A stretch of DNA of 64,000 nt from Aliikangiella sp965214955 (GTDB lineage Bacteria; Pseudomonadota; Gammaproteobacteria; Enterobacterales; Kangiellaceae): positions 248,001-312,000 of the forward strand of contig CBDCCU010000013.1 in the NCBI GenBank assembly GCA_965214955.1, in the 5' to 3' direction. How positions within the stretch are numbered: the first letter of the stretch is position 1; the number at the start of each line of letters is the position of its first letter. The translations under genes and the position numbers were made by a program. Under the pieces are notes generated by a model, which did no database searches, was not told the DNA's origin, and saw nothing but the letters and a program-made list of their open reading frames with translations. Below, piece after piece: positions 9,395-17,287 of this stretch.

Positions 9395-9703
9395 ATGGAA
9401 ACGGTTGATAGAATTAAACAGCAAATCGATGAAAACAAGATCATTTTGTACATGAAAGGCTCTCCTGAGTCGCCAATGTGTGGTTTTTCAGCACAAGCAT
9501 CACAGGCATTAATGTCTTGTGGTAAAGAGTTTGCTTATGTTGATATTTTACAAAACCCTGATATTAGAGCAGAATTGCCTAAATATGCTAATTGGCCAAC
9601 ATTTCCTCAACTTTGGGTTGGTGGTGAGTTAATTGGCGGTTGTGATATTGTTCTTGAGATGCATGGTTCTGGAGAACTTGCAGAAGTAGTTCAAGCGGCA
9701 TAA
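9395..9703 (+). CDS. grxD: Monothiol glutaredoxin, Grx4 (GrxD) type
   Basis: 102 residues with the C29-G30-F31-S32 active site of monothiol CGFS glutaredoxins, the KGSPESPMCGFS context, the cis-proline segment NWPTFPQLW and the glutathione-binding GGCDIV. Such proteins bind a 2Fe-2S cluster with glutathione and serve in cluster transfer, often with BolA. AAAGGTG is a suitable ribosome-binding site. The gene lies divergent from sodB, a pairing also close in other gammaproteobacteria. A strong terminator follows. Confidence 0.95.
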   Translation: METVDRIKQQIDENKIILYMKGSPESPMCGFSAQASQALMSCGKEFAYVDILQNPDIRAELPKYANWPTFPQLWVGGELIGGCDIVLEMHGSGELAEVVQAA

Positions 9704-9722
9704 AGAGCAATACAACTTAATA

Positions 9723-9749
9723 AAAAAAAGCGCATTTTGCGCTTTTTTT
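9723..9749. terminator. Intrinsic terminator after grxD
   Basis: Hairpin AAAAAAAGCGC (9723-9733), loop ATTTT, GCGCTTTTTTT (9739-9749). The symmetrical A and T tracts suggest use from both sides, since a small minus-strand gene ends shortly after it. Confidence 0.9.
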
Positions 9750-9772
9750 ATGTGTTCATTTTATTTATTCGT

Positions 9773-9949
9773 CTAGCGTTGCTCAAGCCAACGCGACACT
9801 TCTGTCATTCCTGCACCTTTATAAAATTCAGCTTGCTCAGTTAAGGTTTTAATTGCAGCAGACATACATTCATTTTGTTTTTCTAGCCTTTCCGTTTGAC
9901 TGTTAGATTTTTGTTGCGTTCCTTGCTTAACTTTTGAGGTTGTAATCAT
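9773..9949 (-). CDS. Small hypothetical protein, 58 aa
   Basis: Open frame on the minus strand from ATG (9949) to TAG (9773-9775). The product starts MITTSKVKQGTQQKSNSQTE, continues with a polar helical centre and ends in VSRWLEQR. It is strongly charged, lacks membrane or export segments, and contains one cysteine. No good ribosome-binding site is visible directly before the start. It sits 30 bp downstream of another short minus-strand gene and could be its translational partner. I do not recognise a family; moderate support from its position and clean frame. Confidence 0.45.
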   Translation of the reverse strand: MITTSKVKQGTQQKSNSQTERLEKQNECMSAAIKTLTEQAEFYKGAGMTEVSRWLEQR

Positions 9950-9979
9950 TAATTGACCTTTTAGTTAGCATTTAATTGT

Positions 9980-10234
9980 TTAAGCAAAGAATGGTTGTTC
10001 ACTTAAATGAGATAAACCAAAGAGATGTTTGGCAGTTTGATTGATTTTTTGCTCAATTTTTTCATCATCACACCAGTCTTCGGGTAGTGTACCTATTAGA
10101 TCAATATGCTCTGGCAATAATGGAGTATTTACTCCTTTTTTAAGAACAATATCTGTTGCAGTGTGAAAGTTAGCAAATTTTTGTTGGTCGGTTCCTAAGC
10201 ACAAACGACCGTTAGTGAGTGTGTACCACTTCAT
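9980..10234 (-). CDS. Small hypothetical protein, 84 aa
   Basis: Start chosen at 10234 (MKWYTLTNGRLCLGTDQQ) because GGAGGGG precedes it at ideal distance; a longer frame starts 15 bases upstream at 10249 but would place the ribosome-binding site inside the gene. The product is soluble and mildly acidic, with a beta-rich N terminus and a helical C terminus ending HLSEQPFFA. No known domain recognised. It is followed by the 58-aa gene on the same strand. Confidence 0.6.
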   Translation of the reverse strand: MKWYTLTNGRLCLGTDQQKFANFHTATDIVLKKGVNTPLLPEHIDLIGTLPEDWCDDEKIEQKINQTAKHLFGLSHLSEQPFFA

Positions 10235-10527
10235 GACCCCTCCTACCAAAATTGAACTCAGCTTATATTCTGATTTTGTTTTATATACTTTAGTTTTATT
10301 AAGTTATACTAGCTGATTGTTAGCCCCAAAAACGTGATTAACATCTTGATTTTTTGCTTTATTATTAATGTTTCAAAATGTTAACCGATAGAGAAATTAT
10401 CAACATAGTTTACAAACTTCAAGCAAATTCTAGAAATTGTGAATATTTTACAAAAATTAATTTTAAAATGATTTAAGGCTTTAAAATTCACAGTAAGGTC
10501 GTTTTTTTTAAATAAATAATTTATTAA

Positions 10528-11334
10528 ATGAAAAAACAAATATTAACGAATAAAGTTACGGTAATAACAGGTGCTTCATCAGGTATTGGCAAGCAGCTAG
10601 CTATTGAACTTGCAAAGAGCGGCGCGGTGGTTATTTTATGTGCACGTAACTTACAAGCACTAAAAGAAACTCAATTATCTTTAAAGCAGCCACAAAATCA
10701 TTATGTCTATTCTTTAGATATTACTGACAAAGTTGCTATAGATGAATTTATATCACACATTAAAACTCAGTTTAATGGCATTGATATGCTTTTTAATTGT
10801 GCTGGGGTTAGCCAAAGAAGCAAAGTTATTGATACAAATTTTGAGGTTGACCGTGCCATAATGGAAGTTAATTATTTTGGTGCTATACAATTAACCAAAG
10901 CTTTATTGCCAAGCTTTATTAGTAAAAAATCGGGTTGTATCGTTAATATTGCTAGTGTTTCAGGCAAAATTGGCGTTTATGAGCGTAGTGCATACAGTGC
11001 TTCAAAGCATGCATTACTTGGTTATATGGATAGTTTACGAACAGAAGTGGATAATTTAGGGGTAAAAGTTATTAATATTTGTCCAGGTTATGTGAAAACA
11101 TCTTTAAGTAAAAACGCGTTAAATGGTGATTTATCTACTTATGAAAAGCTAGATGATACAAAGCGAAATGTAATGTCTGCCAATACTTGTGCAGCTAAAA
11201 TTTTAAAATGTGTGGTAAAAAATAAACCAGAAGCCATTATTGCTAAAGGCTTGCCTTGGGCAGCCTATCATTTAAAGCGGTTATTTCCGCAAATATTTTT
11301 AAAATACTCGCATAAAATGGTTAAGGAAAAATAA
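10528..11334 (+). CDS. Short-chain dehydrogenase/reductase (SDR) family oxidoreductase
   Basis: 268 residues of a classical SDR. The nucleotide-binding motif T14-G-A-S-S-G-I-G is complete, NCAGVSQRS gives the NAG-like motif, and the catalytic Ser-Tyr-Lys triad is seen in NIASVSGKIG and Y-S-A-S-K around residues 156-160. The start LCARNL after the second strand suggests NADP preference, an inference. Resembles DHRS7-like or YbbO-type dehydrogenases; substrate unknown. Preceded by about 290 bp of AT-rich DNA in which I see no convincing gene. Confidence 0.88.
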   Translation: MKKQILTNKVTVITGASSGIGKQLAIELAKSGAVVILCARNLQALKETQLSLKQPQNHYVYSLDITDKVAIDEFISHIKTQFNGIDMLFNCAGVSQRSKVIDTNFEVDRAIMEVNYFGAIQLTKALLPSFISKKSGCIVNIASVSGKIGVYERSAYSASKHALLGYMDSLRTEVDNLGVKVINICPGYVKTSLSKNALNGDLSTYEKLDDTKRNVMSANTCAAKILKCVVKNKPEAIIAKGLPWAAYHLKRLFPQIFLKYSHKMVKEK

Positions 11335-11540
11335 TTAAGCTTGGCTTTTTTGCTATAAGGGCTTGATGTAGAAGGGATACAGGATTCAACGGATTGATCT
11401 TCAAATTGCATGACCAACTTGTTAAATTAGGCAGTTTAAAGTGAAATGGATATTCTTTACACAAGAAACACTAGGAAACTTCGCTTTTTAGTAGAATTTT
11501 TCTATAATCAGAATATTAACGGGATCTTAAAGAATAAACT

Positions 11541-11897
11541 ATGTCGCAAGAGCAAAGAAAAGACGAGCGTCTTAACAAGGAAGAAAAAGTTTATATCGAA
11601 GTTTTATCTTCATCAGATGACACAACTGATGACAATCTCATGTTGGCTTGCACTACCAGAGACATCTCTAAAAGCGGCCTCAAAATCCAATCCTCCTATC
11701 CTTTTATTATCAATTCAATTCTTGAGTTACTAATTAACTTTGAATCTGGTGGCTATAAATTTTTACTCACTGGTGAGGTTAAGTGGTTAGAAAACCTACA
11801 AGGCGAACAATATATTGCTGGTTTTGAGCTAGTTGAAGCTGAACATTCCGATATTATTGTTTGGCAAAAGATGTTTTCCGAAGAGAACGCATTATAA
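11541..11897 (+). CDS. PilZ domain protein
   Basis: 118 residues consisting of one PilZ domain. The c-di-GMP binding signature is visible: an arginine pair in EQRKDERLN near the N terminus and the D/N-x-S-x-x-G motif in RDISKSGLKI. The end of the domain (AGFELVEAEHSDIIVW) also fits. It should act as a cytoplasmic c-di-GMP effector. Output is unknown. HD-GYP and RpfG-like proteins in this window show that the organism uses c-di-GMP widely. Confidence 0.85.
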   Translation: MSQEQRKDERLNKEEKVYIEVLSSSDDTTDDNLMLACTTRDISKSGLKIQSSYPFIINSILELLINFESGGYKFLLTGEVKWLENLQGEQYIAGFELVEAEHSDIIVWQKMFSEENAL

Positions 11898-12085
11898 AAA
11901 CTATCGAGCTCTACTGATCTTAATTATTGGTATTGAATAAATATTGAATATTATTGAAAATATTGTCCGTTATTGATCTTGCTTAATGATCCAATATAGG
12001 CTTAGGATGTAGTAACAACGGGCTTTGTGCTATTTAAACGAATAACATAAGGCAAAAGGTCGAAAATTATTTTAAGGGGAAATAA

Positions 12086-12466
12086 ATGACGACAAAAAAT
12101 CAGCCTACTCAAGCTGAACTGCAAATTTTGCAAGTGCTTTGGGATTTAGGTGAAGTCACGGTGCGTGAAGTTCACGAAAAACTCTCAGAAAAGCATACAT
12201 CAGGCTACACCACAGTATTGAAAATCATGCAGATAATGCACGAAAAAGGTTATTTGAAGCGTGATGAATCATCAAGGGCGCATGTTTATTCAGCCAAAAT
12301 TAGTCAAAGTGAAACTCAGGGACAAATAGTAAAAGATTTAGTTTCTAGAGTGTTTAGAGGTTCTACTTCGCAAATGTTGGTTAGTGCTCTTAATGGTAAA
12401 ACAAGTAAGAAAGAGCTAGCAGAAATTAAAGCCGTATTAAAAAAGCTAGAAAAGAATTCAAAATAA
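12086..12466 (+). CDS. BlaI/MecI/CopY-family transcriptional repressor
   Basis: 126 residues with a winged helix (about 8-75: QPTQAELQILQVLWDLGEVT, then HTSGYTTVLKIMQIMHEKGYL) and a C-terminal dimerisation part, exactly as in Penicillinase repressors. AAGGGG is the ribosome-binding site. The next gene encodes an M56 membrane peptidase, giving the classical repressor-sensor arrangement in which the peptidase signal leads to cleavage of the repressor. The target genes and inducer are unknown; no beta-lactamase gene is nearby. Confidence 0.92.
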   Translation: MTTKNQPTQAELQILQVLWDLGEVTVREVHEKLSEKHTSGYTTVLKIMQIMHEKGYLKRDESSRAHVYSAKISQSETQGQIVKDLVSRVFRGSTSQMLVSALNGKTSKKELAEIKAVLKKLEKNSK

Positions 12467-12588
12467 AAATATTTTTCAATATCTTATATAAAAGTCGCTT
12501 TACCGATAAAAGCTTAATTACAGGCAAAAATAATGATTAATTGTACAACTAATGAGACTAATAACTAGAACAAGGAAAAAATAAACTA

Positions 12589-14583
12589 ATGGACTCAAGC
12601 TTTTTGACAATTGATGCACTCACATTGCAAAATATTGCATTAACGCTAGTTCATTTTATTTGGCAGGCACTGTTAGTTGCAGTTTTGCTTAAAATCACCT
12701 TAATCACACTTCCGCAAAAAAAATTCCATCTTCGTTATAGTTTTGCCGCCTTAGCTTTAGTAGCCCTTATTTTATCCCCTATAGGCACTTACCTTTATGT
12801 GAGCAACTTTGGTGTGCACTCAGTTACTTTAGAGCAACTTCTTGCTGGGCAAAATACCACATTAACTAAAGATCTTAATATCGTTACTTATTCGGGCTTT
12901 GGTGCTGCTGATTCAGGGTTTGATTTTTTTGCACGACTTTATGCTTATTTGAACATCGGCTCTACGAGCAAAGATATTGTGCTTTTTTGGTGCGTTGGTG
13001 TGGTTTTAGCGGCAATTCGATTCGGCTGGAATTTAAAACAAACTTACAAGCTTACCTATACTGGAGTTCAGTCGGTATGTAACGAAATTCAAGAGATCAT
13101 TGATGGCTTGCAACAAAAAATGCACATCAACAAAAAAATTAAAGTATTAAAATCTTCTTTAGTTTGCGTGCCTGTTGTTATTGGTTGTTTTAGACCTGTT
13201 GTCCTTTTACCTCTGGCCGTTGCTGTTGGCTTAGATAGGCAGCAACTTTCACTTATTCTTGCCCATGAGTTTGCCCACATAAAAAGGCATGATTTTTTTA
13301 TAAACTTTTTACAAAACATATTACAAGTGCTTTTCTTTTTTCATCCTTGTGTGTATTGGGTTAATAAAATTGTTAGAGAAGAGCGCGAGTTTATTTGTGA
13401 TGATATTGCTCTTAATGCCCTTGGTTGCAACCAAGACTCACGACTAGATTTAGCCAAAGCGCTTTTAAATACCGCAGAGTTAACTCGTGGAAATTTCTCT
13501 TTAGTTGCAGTTGCTGCCTCTGGCGGACATTTAAAAAAACGGGTATTGCAAATTATAGCCGAAGAAAAATACAAGCTTCCTTCTAAAAAAGGATTTGTCA
13601 CCTTATTAAGTTTATTTATCGCGGGTATTACTTTAATTACTGCATCAATGTCTAGCAATCGTCATGAGCTTAATTCACCATTAGGCTTAAATAAGCAAGT
13701 AGGTTTGCAAGAGCAGAAAATAGCAGTAGAGCCTGATATTGATTTAAAAAGCTGGCCTAGGACTATTCCGATTGATCTAGCCCTAGGAGAAGAATATTTG
13801 CAAGTTATTAACGGTGATAAAAAACACATTACCGAAACGGATCAAATTTTACAAAAGTTAGATGAGAAAGCTTTTAAACAGAAGTTTGTTGATCCATTGT
13901 TTTTCGATGAAAGCTCTGTTTCATCACAAAAACATTTGGCTTTTTCCGACAACAAGCCAGTGATTAGTAATCAAATAAATAAAAAAGTTAAACCTGTTGC
14001 AGGAAAAATTTTACAAGCAGATATTCATCATTCTATACCACAAAAAATTGAGTTGCCTAAAAGCTCAATAAAGCAAAAAATTCAACCTGCTAACCTAAAT
14101 AAAGATGCTTTTATTGCCAATCCTTTTGCCAGTAGCTTAACTTCTTCAACTAGTTCATTGATGAGTTCTCCAAAATTTAACCTAGAAAATATTAACTTAG
14201 GAATGCCCAAGCAATTACAAGTAAAAAGTGAGAAAAGAGCTAACCACGCGGTAAATTTAATAGAGCCTAAAGCATTATCTACGCCTTATCCCGCTTATCC
14301 TGCTGAAGCTTTTGCACAAAAACTAACAAGTGAAATTAAAGTTGATTTCATTATTAATGAAAATGGCAGAGTTGCTAACATGAAGTTTGAAACAACTGGA
14401 GCAAGAATTTTTGTTAAAGAAGTTAGAGAGCGACTTAGACGCTGGCGATATATTCCTGCTGAAATTAATGGGCAAAAGATTGCTCATAGTGCAACTATGT
14501 ACTTTGAGTTTGAAGTTCCCAACACAAAACCATTTTATAAGCGTAATACTGGAACTCGAATAAAGCGATACGTTAGCAAATAA
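12589..14583 (+). CDS. M56 (BlaR1-like) metallopeptidase fused to TonB C-terminal domain
   Basis: 664 residues. Several N-terminal membrane helices (about 15-35, 45-65, 125-145), a cytoplasmic zinc-peptidase domain with H226-E-F-A-H230 and the downstream glutamate in REEREFICDD, then another membrane helix about 340-360 (FVTLLSLFIAGITLITASM). A low-complexity linker leads to a TonB C-terminal-like domain (about 565-655, PYPAYPAEAFAQKLTSEIKV to GQKIAHSATMYFEFEV). The sensor moiety is not a penicillin-binding domain, so the signal is probably different from beta-lactams. Preceded by a good AAGGA site and by the BlaI-type gene. Confidence 0.9.
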   Translation: MDSSFLTIDALTLQNIALTLVHFIWQALLVAVLLKITLITLPQKKFHLRYSFAALALVALILSPIGTYLYVSNFGVHSVTLEQLLAGQNTTLTKDLNIVTYSGFGAADSGFDFFARLYAYLNIGSTSKDIVLFWCVGVVLAAIRFGWNLKQTYKLTYTGVQSVCNEIQEIIDGLQQKMHINKKIKVLKSSLVCVPVVIGCFRPVVLLPLAVAVGLDRQQLSLILAHEFAHIKRHDFFINFLQNILQVLFFFHPCVYWVNKIVREEREFICDDIALNALGCNQDSRLDLAKALLNTAELTRGNFSLVAVAASGGHLKKRVLQIIAEEKYKLPSKKGFVTLLSLFIAGITLITASMSSNRHELNSPLGLNKQVGLQEQKIAVEPDIDLKSWPRTIPIDLALGEEYLQVINGDKKHITETDQILQKLDEKAFKQKFVDPLFFDESSVSSQKHLAFSDNKPVISNQINKKVKPVAGKILQADIHHSIPQKIELPKSSIKQKIQPANLNKDAFIANPFASSLTSSTSSLMSSPKFNLENINLGMPKQLQVKSEKRANHAVNLIEPKALSTPYPAYPAEAFAQKLTSEIKVDFIINENGRVANMKFETTGARIFVKEVRERLRRWRYIPAEINGQKIAHSATMYFEFEVPNTKPFYKRNTGTRIKRYVSK

Positions 14584-14652
14584 CTATTATTTGTTGTTCA
14601 CAGAGATCTCGTTATAATTACAGTCAGTTAACTTAGCTGGTTTATTAATTAT

Positions 14653-15033
14653 ATGATCCGTAAAATTCTTATTTTAATTGTTGTTTTAGTCGTTGTTATG
14701 ATTGGCCTACAAATATTCGGTGGGCGCGATTTCAGCCAAATTTCTCTTGCCTACGACAAATACCAAACTAAAGGTGAAATTTCGACATTTTTGAGTGATA
14801 TTGGTGTGATGTTTTCTGGCGGTAAAGTAAAAGAAGGTGTTCTACCTTCAAGTCGCTATGCAAACCAAGTGCTTTATCGCTGGAAAGATAGTAATGGTAT
14901 TGTTCAAGTTACCGAGCGAAAACCCGATGTTGGTCAATATGAGGTAATTAAGCTAGGAGACTTAAACTACCAAATTGAAGAAGGAATGAGTGAAGAGCAA
15001 ATTAAAGCACTGCTAAAAAAAGACAAAAAATAA
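14653..15033 (+). CDS. Small membrane-anchored protein with DUF4124-like segment
   Basis: 126 residues: an N-terminal uncleaved membrane helix (ILILIVVLVVVMIGLQIFG), then a periplasmic part in which LYRWKDSNGIVQVTERKP resembles the DUF4124 core also seen in the protein encoded at 6042-6497. The last 20 residues are charged with no domain. Function unknown. Follows the M56 gene by 69 bp and precedes the convergent smrA gene. Confidence 0.72.
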   Translation: MIRKILILIVVLVVVMIGLQIFGGRDFSQISLAYDKYQTKGEISTFLSDIGVMFSGGKVKEGVLPSSRYANQVLYRWKDSNGIVQVTERKPDVGQYEVIKLGDLNYQIEEGMSEEQIKALLKKDKK

Positions 15034-15047
15034 TTAAGTGCTTTGAG

Positions 15048-15617
15048 CTAAAAATACTTAGAAGGATTAAGCTGATCTTCTTTTTCTGGTTTTTTCAATA
15101 GAACATATACCGAGCCTACGCCACCATGCTGCGGTTGAGCTGAATGAAACGCTAAAACCGTATCGACCTGTTTTAACCAATGATTAGTATAACTTTTTAA
15201 ACGTGCAGGTGGGTTACTTTGAGCGCCTTTACCATGAGTAATTAGTATGACTCGTTGGTTTTTTTTGCTTGCATGTTTTAATAGCTCATAAACTTCGGTT
15301 CGTGATTCGGCAACCGTTTTGCGGTGTAGATCTAAATGGTGATCAAAGCCATATTTACCTTGTCTAAGCTTTTTAAATACACCGGGTTGAATGCCATCTA
15401 GCTTAAAAGATAAAACCTCATCAGGATCTACTGAGGGAACTTCACCATCAGTTAAAAAGTTTCTTTCCTTTCTTCCAAACGAAGCAGCAATTTTCTGACG
15501 ATAAGGTGTATTAATATTGTCCTCTGCCGACTTTTGTGGAGAAATTTTATCTTGCTTTATTTGGCGGATATCACCAGCTTCTTTTAAAAAATCGTTAAAA
15601 TCAGAACTTGAACTCAT
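15048..15617 (-). CDS. smrA: Smr domain protein SmrA (YdaL-like)
   Basis: 189 residues. The C-terminal Smr domain (about 95-180) shows LDLHRKTVAESRTEVYELL, the ITHGKG motif and QPQHGGVGSVYVLL, matching the MutS2-type nicking endonuclease fold; the N-terminal part with VLSFKLDGIQPGVFKKLRQG is as in E. coli YdaL/SmrA. Proteins of this family are DNA or RNA nucleases of uncertain cellular role. Single gene, convergent with the membrane-anchored protein gene upstream. Confidence 0.88.
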   Translation of the reverse strand: MSSSSDFNDFLKEAGDIRQIKQDKISPQKSAEDNINTPYRQKIAASFGRKERNFLTDGEVPSVDPDEVLSFKLDGIQPGVFKKLRQGKYGFDHHLDLHRKTVAESRTEVYELLKHASKKNQRVILITHGKGAQSNPPARLKSYTNHWLKQVDTVLAFHSAQPQHGGVGSVYVLLKKPEKEDQLNPSKYF

Positions 15618-15769
15618 TAATTTGCCTTAAATATGTTTTATCTTAAACAATACGATGGGTTATTGTAAAAAAATCAATTTGTGATGCATAGGTGAAAATT
15701 ATCAATTATTTATCTATAATCGGTAATCTTATGCTTTTATGGTTATTAATCAAAAGGTTATAAATAAAA

Positions 15770-16330
15770 ATGATTGATGGAATATTTAATGTTGTGTTTA
15801 GAGGTCAAATTGTTAAATCTTTTGATGAGGCAACGGTAAAAGACAATTTGGTGAAGCTATTTAAATCATCGCCTCAGGCTATTGAGCGTTTATTTGCTGG
15901 TGGCGACACTATTATCCGCAAGTCTCTTGATTATTCGCAAGCGATGAAATATCAATCGGCTTTAAAAAAAGCAGGGGCGCTAGCTTTAATTCAAGAAGTA
16001 GAAGCAGAACAAAACGACTCTCAGTCACCCCACTCAATACCTAAACAAGCTCAAGAACAGCAGACTCAAGAGCAACAAACCCAGAATCAACAATCTCAAG
16101 CTCAACAAGCTGCACCACAGTCTCAAGTGGAAAGCACTAGTGAAAACGAACCTACCAGCCACATGACTATTGCAGAAGTTGGGGCGCAGATTTTGCCTCC
16201 TAAAGAATATGAAAAGCGCGAGGTTGATACTAGCGCTTTGTCACTAGGTAAAGTAGGAGAGCAAATTATCCCACCTAAAGAGCCTGAGCCTGCACCTGAT
16301 GTATCTATTGATCACCTAAAATTAACTTGA
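15770..16330 (+). CDS. Hypothetical protein with Q-rich linker
   Basis: 186 residues. Residues 1-80 (FNVVFRGQIVKSFDEATVKD... AMKYQSALKKAGALALIQEV) form a small domain that I have seen at the N terminus of various proteobacterial proteins with membrane domains, where it precedes unrelated parts; function unknown. Residues about 95-120 are a glutamine-rich run (repeated QEQQTQ-type units). The tail contains two similar units, VGAQILPPKE and VGEQIIPPKE. No membrane segment. The stop overlaps the 3' end of cysZ by nine bases, convergent. Confidence 0.72.
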   Translation: MIDGIFNVVFRGQIVKSFDEATVKDNLVKLFKSSPQAIERLFAGGDTIIRKSLDYSQAMKYQSALKKAGALALIQEVEAEQNDSQSPHSIPKQAQEQQTQEQQTQNQQSQAQQAAPQSQVESTSENEPTSHMTIAEVGAQILPPKEYEKREVDTSALSLGKVGEQIIPPKEPEPAPDVSIDHLKLT

Positions 16331-17086
16331 ACTATTTTTAAAATGATCAAACCAAAGATTGGTTGCCCCAGCCACCGCTGCGGGCATCACTAAAATATTA
16401 ATCACTGGGATCATAGTAAAAAGCATTACAGTAGCACCAAATCCCATAGCTCCACCGCGCCGAGCTTTAATATCGGTAAGCATTTTTGAAAAAGGCACCT
16501 TGTGGTTATCCATTGGATAATCAATATATTGAATAGCTGCCATCCACGCGTTAAATACAAACCAAAGCGCGGTGGCTAAAAATACAAATGGCCCCCAAAA
16601 GGTAAGCAAAAATACAATGCCGCAACCGAGCGCTCTAGGTAAAAAATAGGCTAGCTTTTTCCATTCCCTAACAAATAAACGGGGAATATCTTTAAAGAAG
16701 TCTTTCCAATTAAATACCGACTCAGCATAGCTTTCACCGGCAAGATGTTTTTCAACCGCTTCGGCTAGTAGTCCATTAAATGGAGCGGCTACCCAATTGG
16801 CTATAAAGGCAAAAATAAACATAACAACTACTAGTACGCTAACTACAACTATTGGCCATATTAACCAAGCTAAATTTTCAACTATCCACTGAACAATGGC
16901 ATATTCGCTATTTTCAAAGCGGCTAAGCTGCTCATTTATCAGTGAAAAAGCATAAACCGTGGCAATACTTAAAAGTAAAAAATTGATAAAAAGTGGTACT
17001 ACAACAAATCGTGAAATTCCTTTTTGTTTAATTAACCCAAATCCTTTGCTTAAATATTGAGCACCATGAAAGCTATTCTTAACCAT
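16322..17086 (-). CDS. cysZ: Sulfate transporter CysZ (EI24 family)
   Basis: 254 residues with four or more membrane helices and the family signature FIANWVAAPFNGLLAEAVEKH; the C-terminal half has MGFGATVMLFTMIPVINILVMPAAVAGAT. CysZ brings sulfate into the cytoplasm for cysteine synthesis. Its position beside smc-zipA-ligA (here divergent) is the usual gammaproteobacterial neighbourhood. Overlaps the upstream convergent gene at its 3' end by nine bases. Confidence 0.93.
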   Translation of the reverse strand: MVKNSFHGAQYLSKGFGLIKQKGISRFVVVPLFINFLLLSIATVYAFSLINEQLSRFENSEYAIVQWIVENLAWLIWPIVVVSVLVVVMFIFAFIANWVAAPFNGLLAEAVEKHLAGESYAESVFNWKDFFKDIPRLFVREWKKLAYFLPRALGCGIVFLLTFWGPFVFLATALWFVFNAWMAAIQYIDYPMDNHKVPFSKMLTDIKARRGGAMGFGATVMLFTMIPVINILVMPAAVAGATNLWFDHFKNSSS

Positions 17087-17287
17087 AATTGTTAATTAAC
17101 CCTAAAATCCTGTGATTTTTTAATGTGTTTTATGGGCGAAATAATTTAAACTAATGGGCTTTATATTGCTATGGCTAAAATGTAATTAAAATTAGATAAC
17201 AAAGGCAAAAAGCAAAAATAGAACTGCCTTTCTATACATAAAATAGCAATAAGTGAACTGAAATAAGAATATAGAAAATAATTATCA

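Noticed and set aside
10378..10476. 32-codon frame (MLTDREIINIVYKLQ...) before the SDR gene
   Set aside because: No ribosome-binding site and no support from composition.
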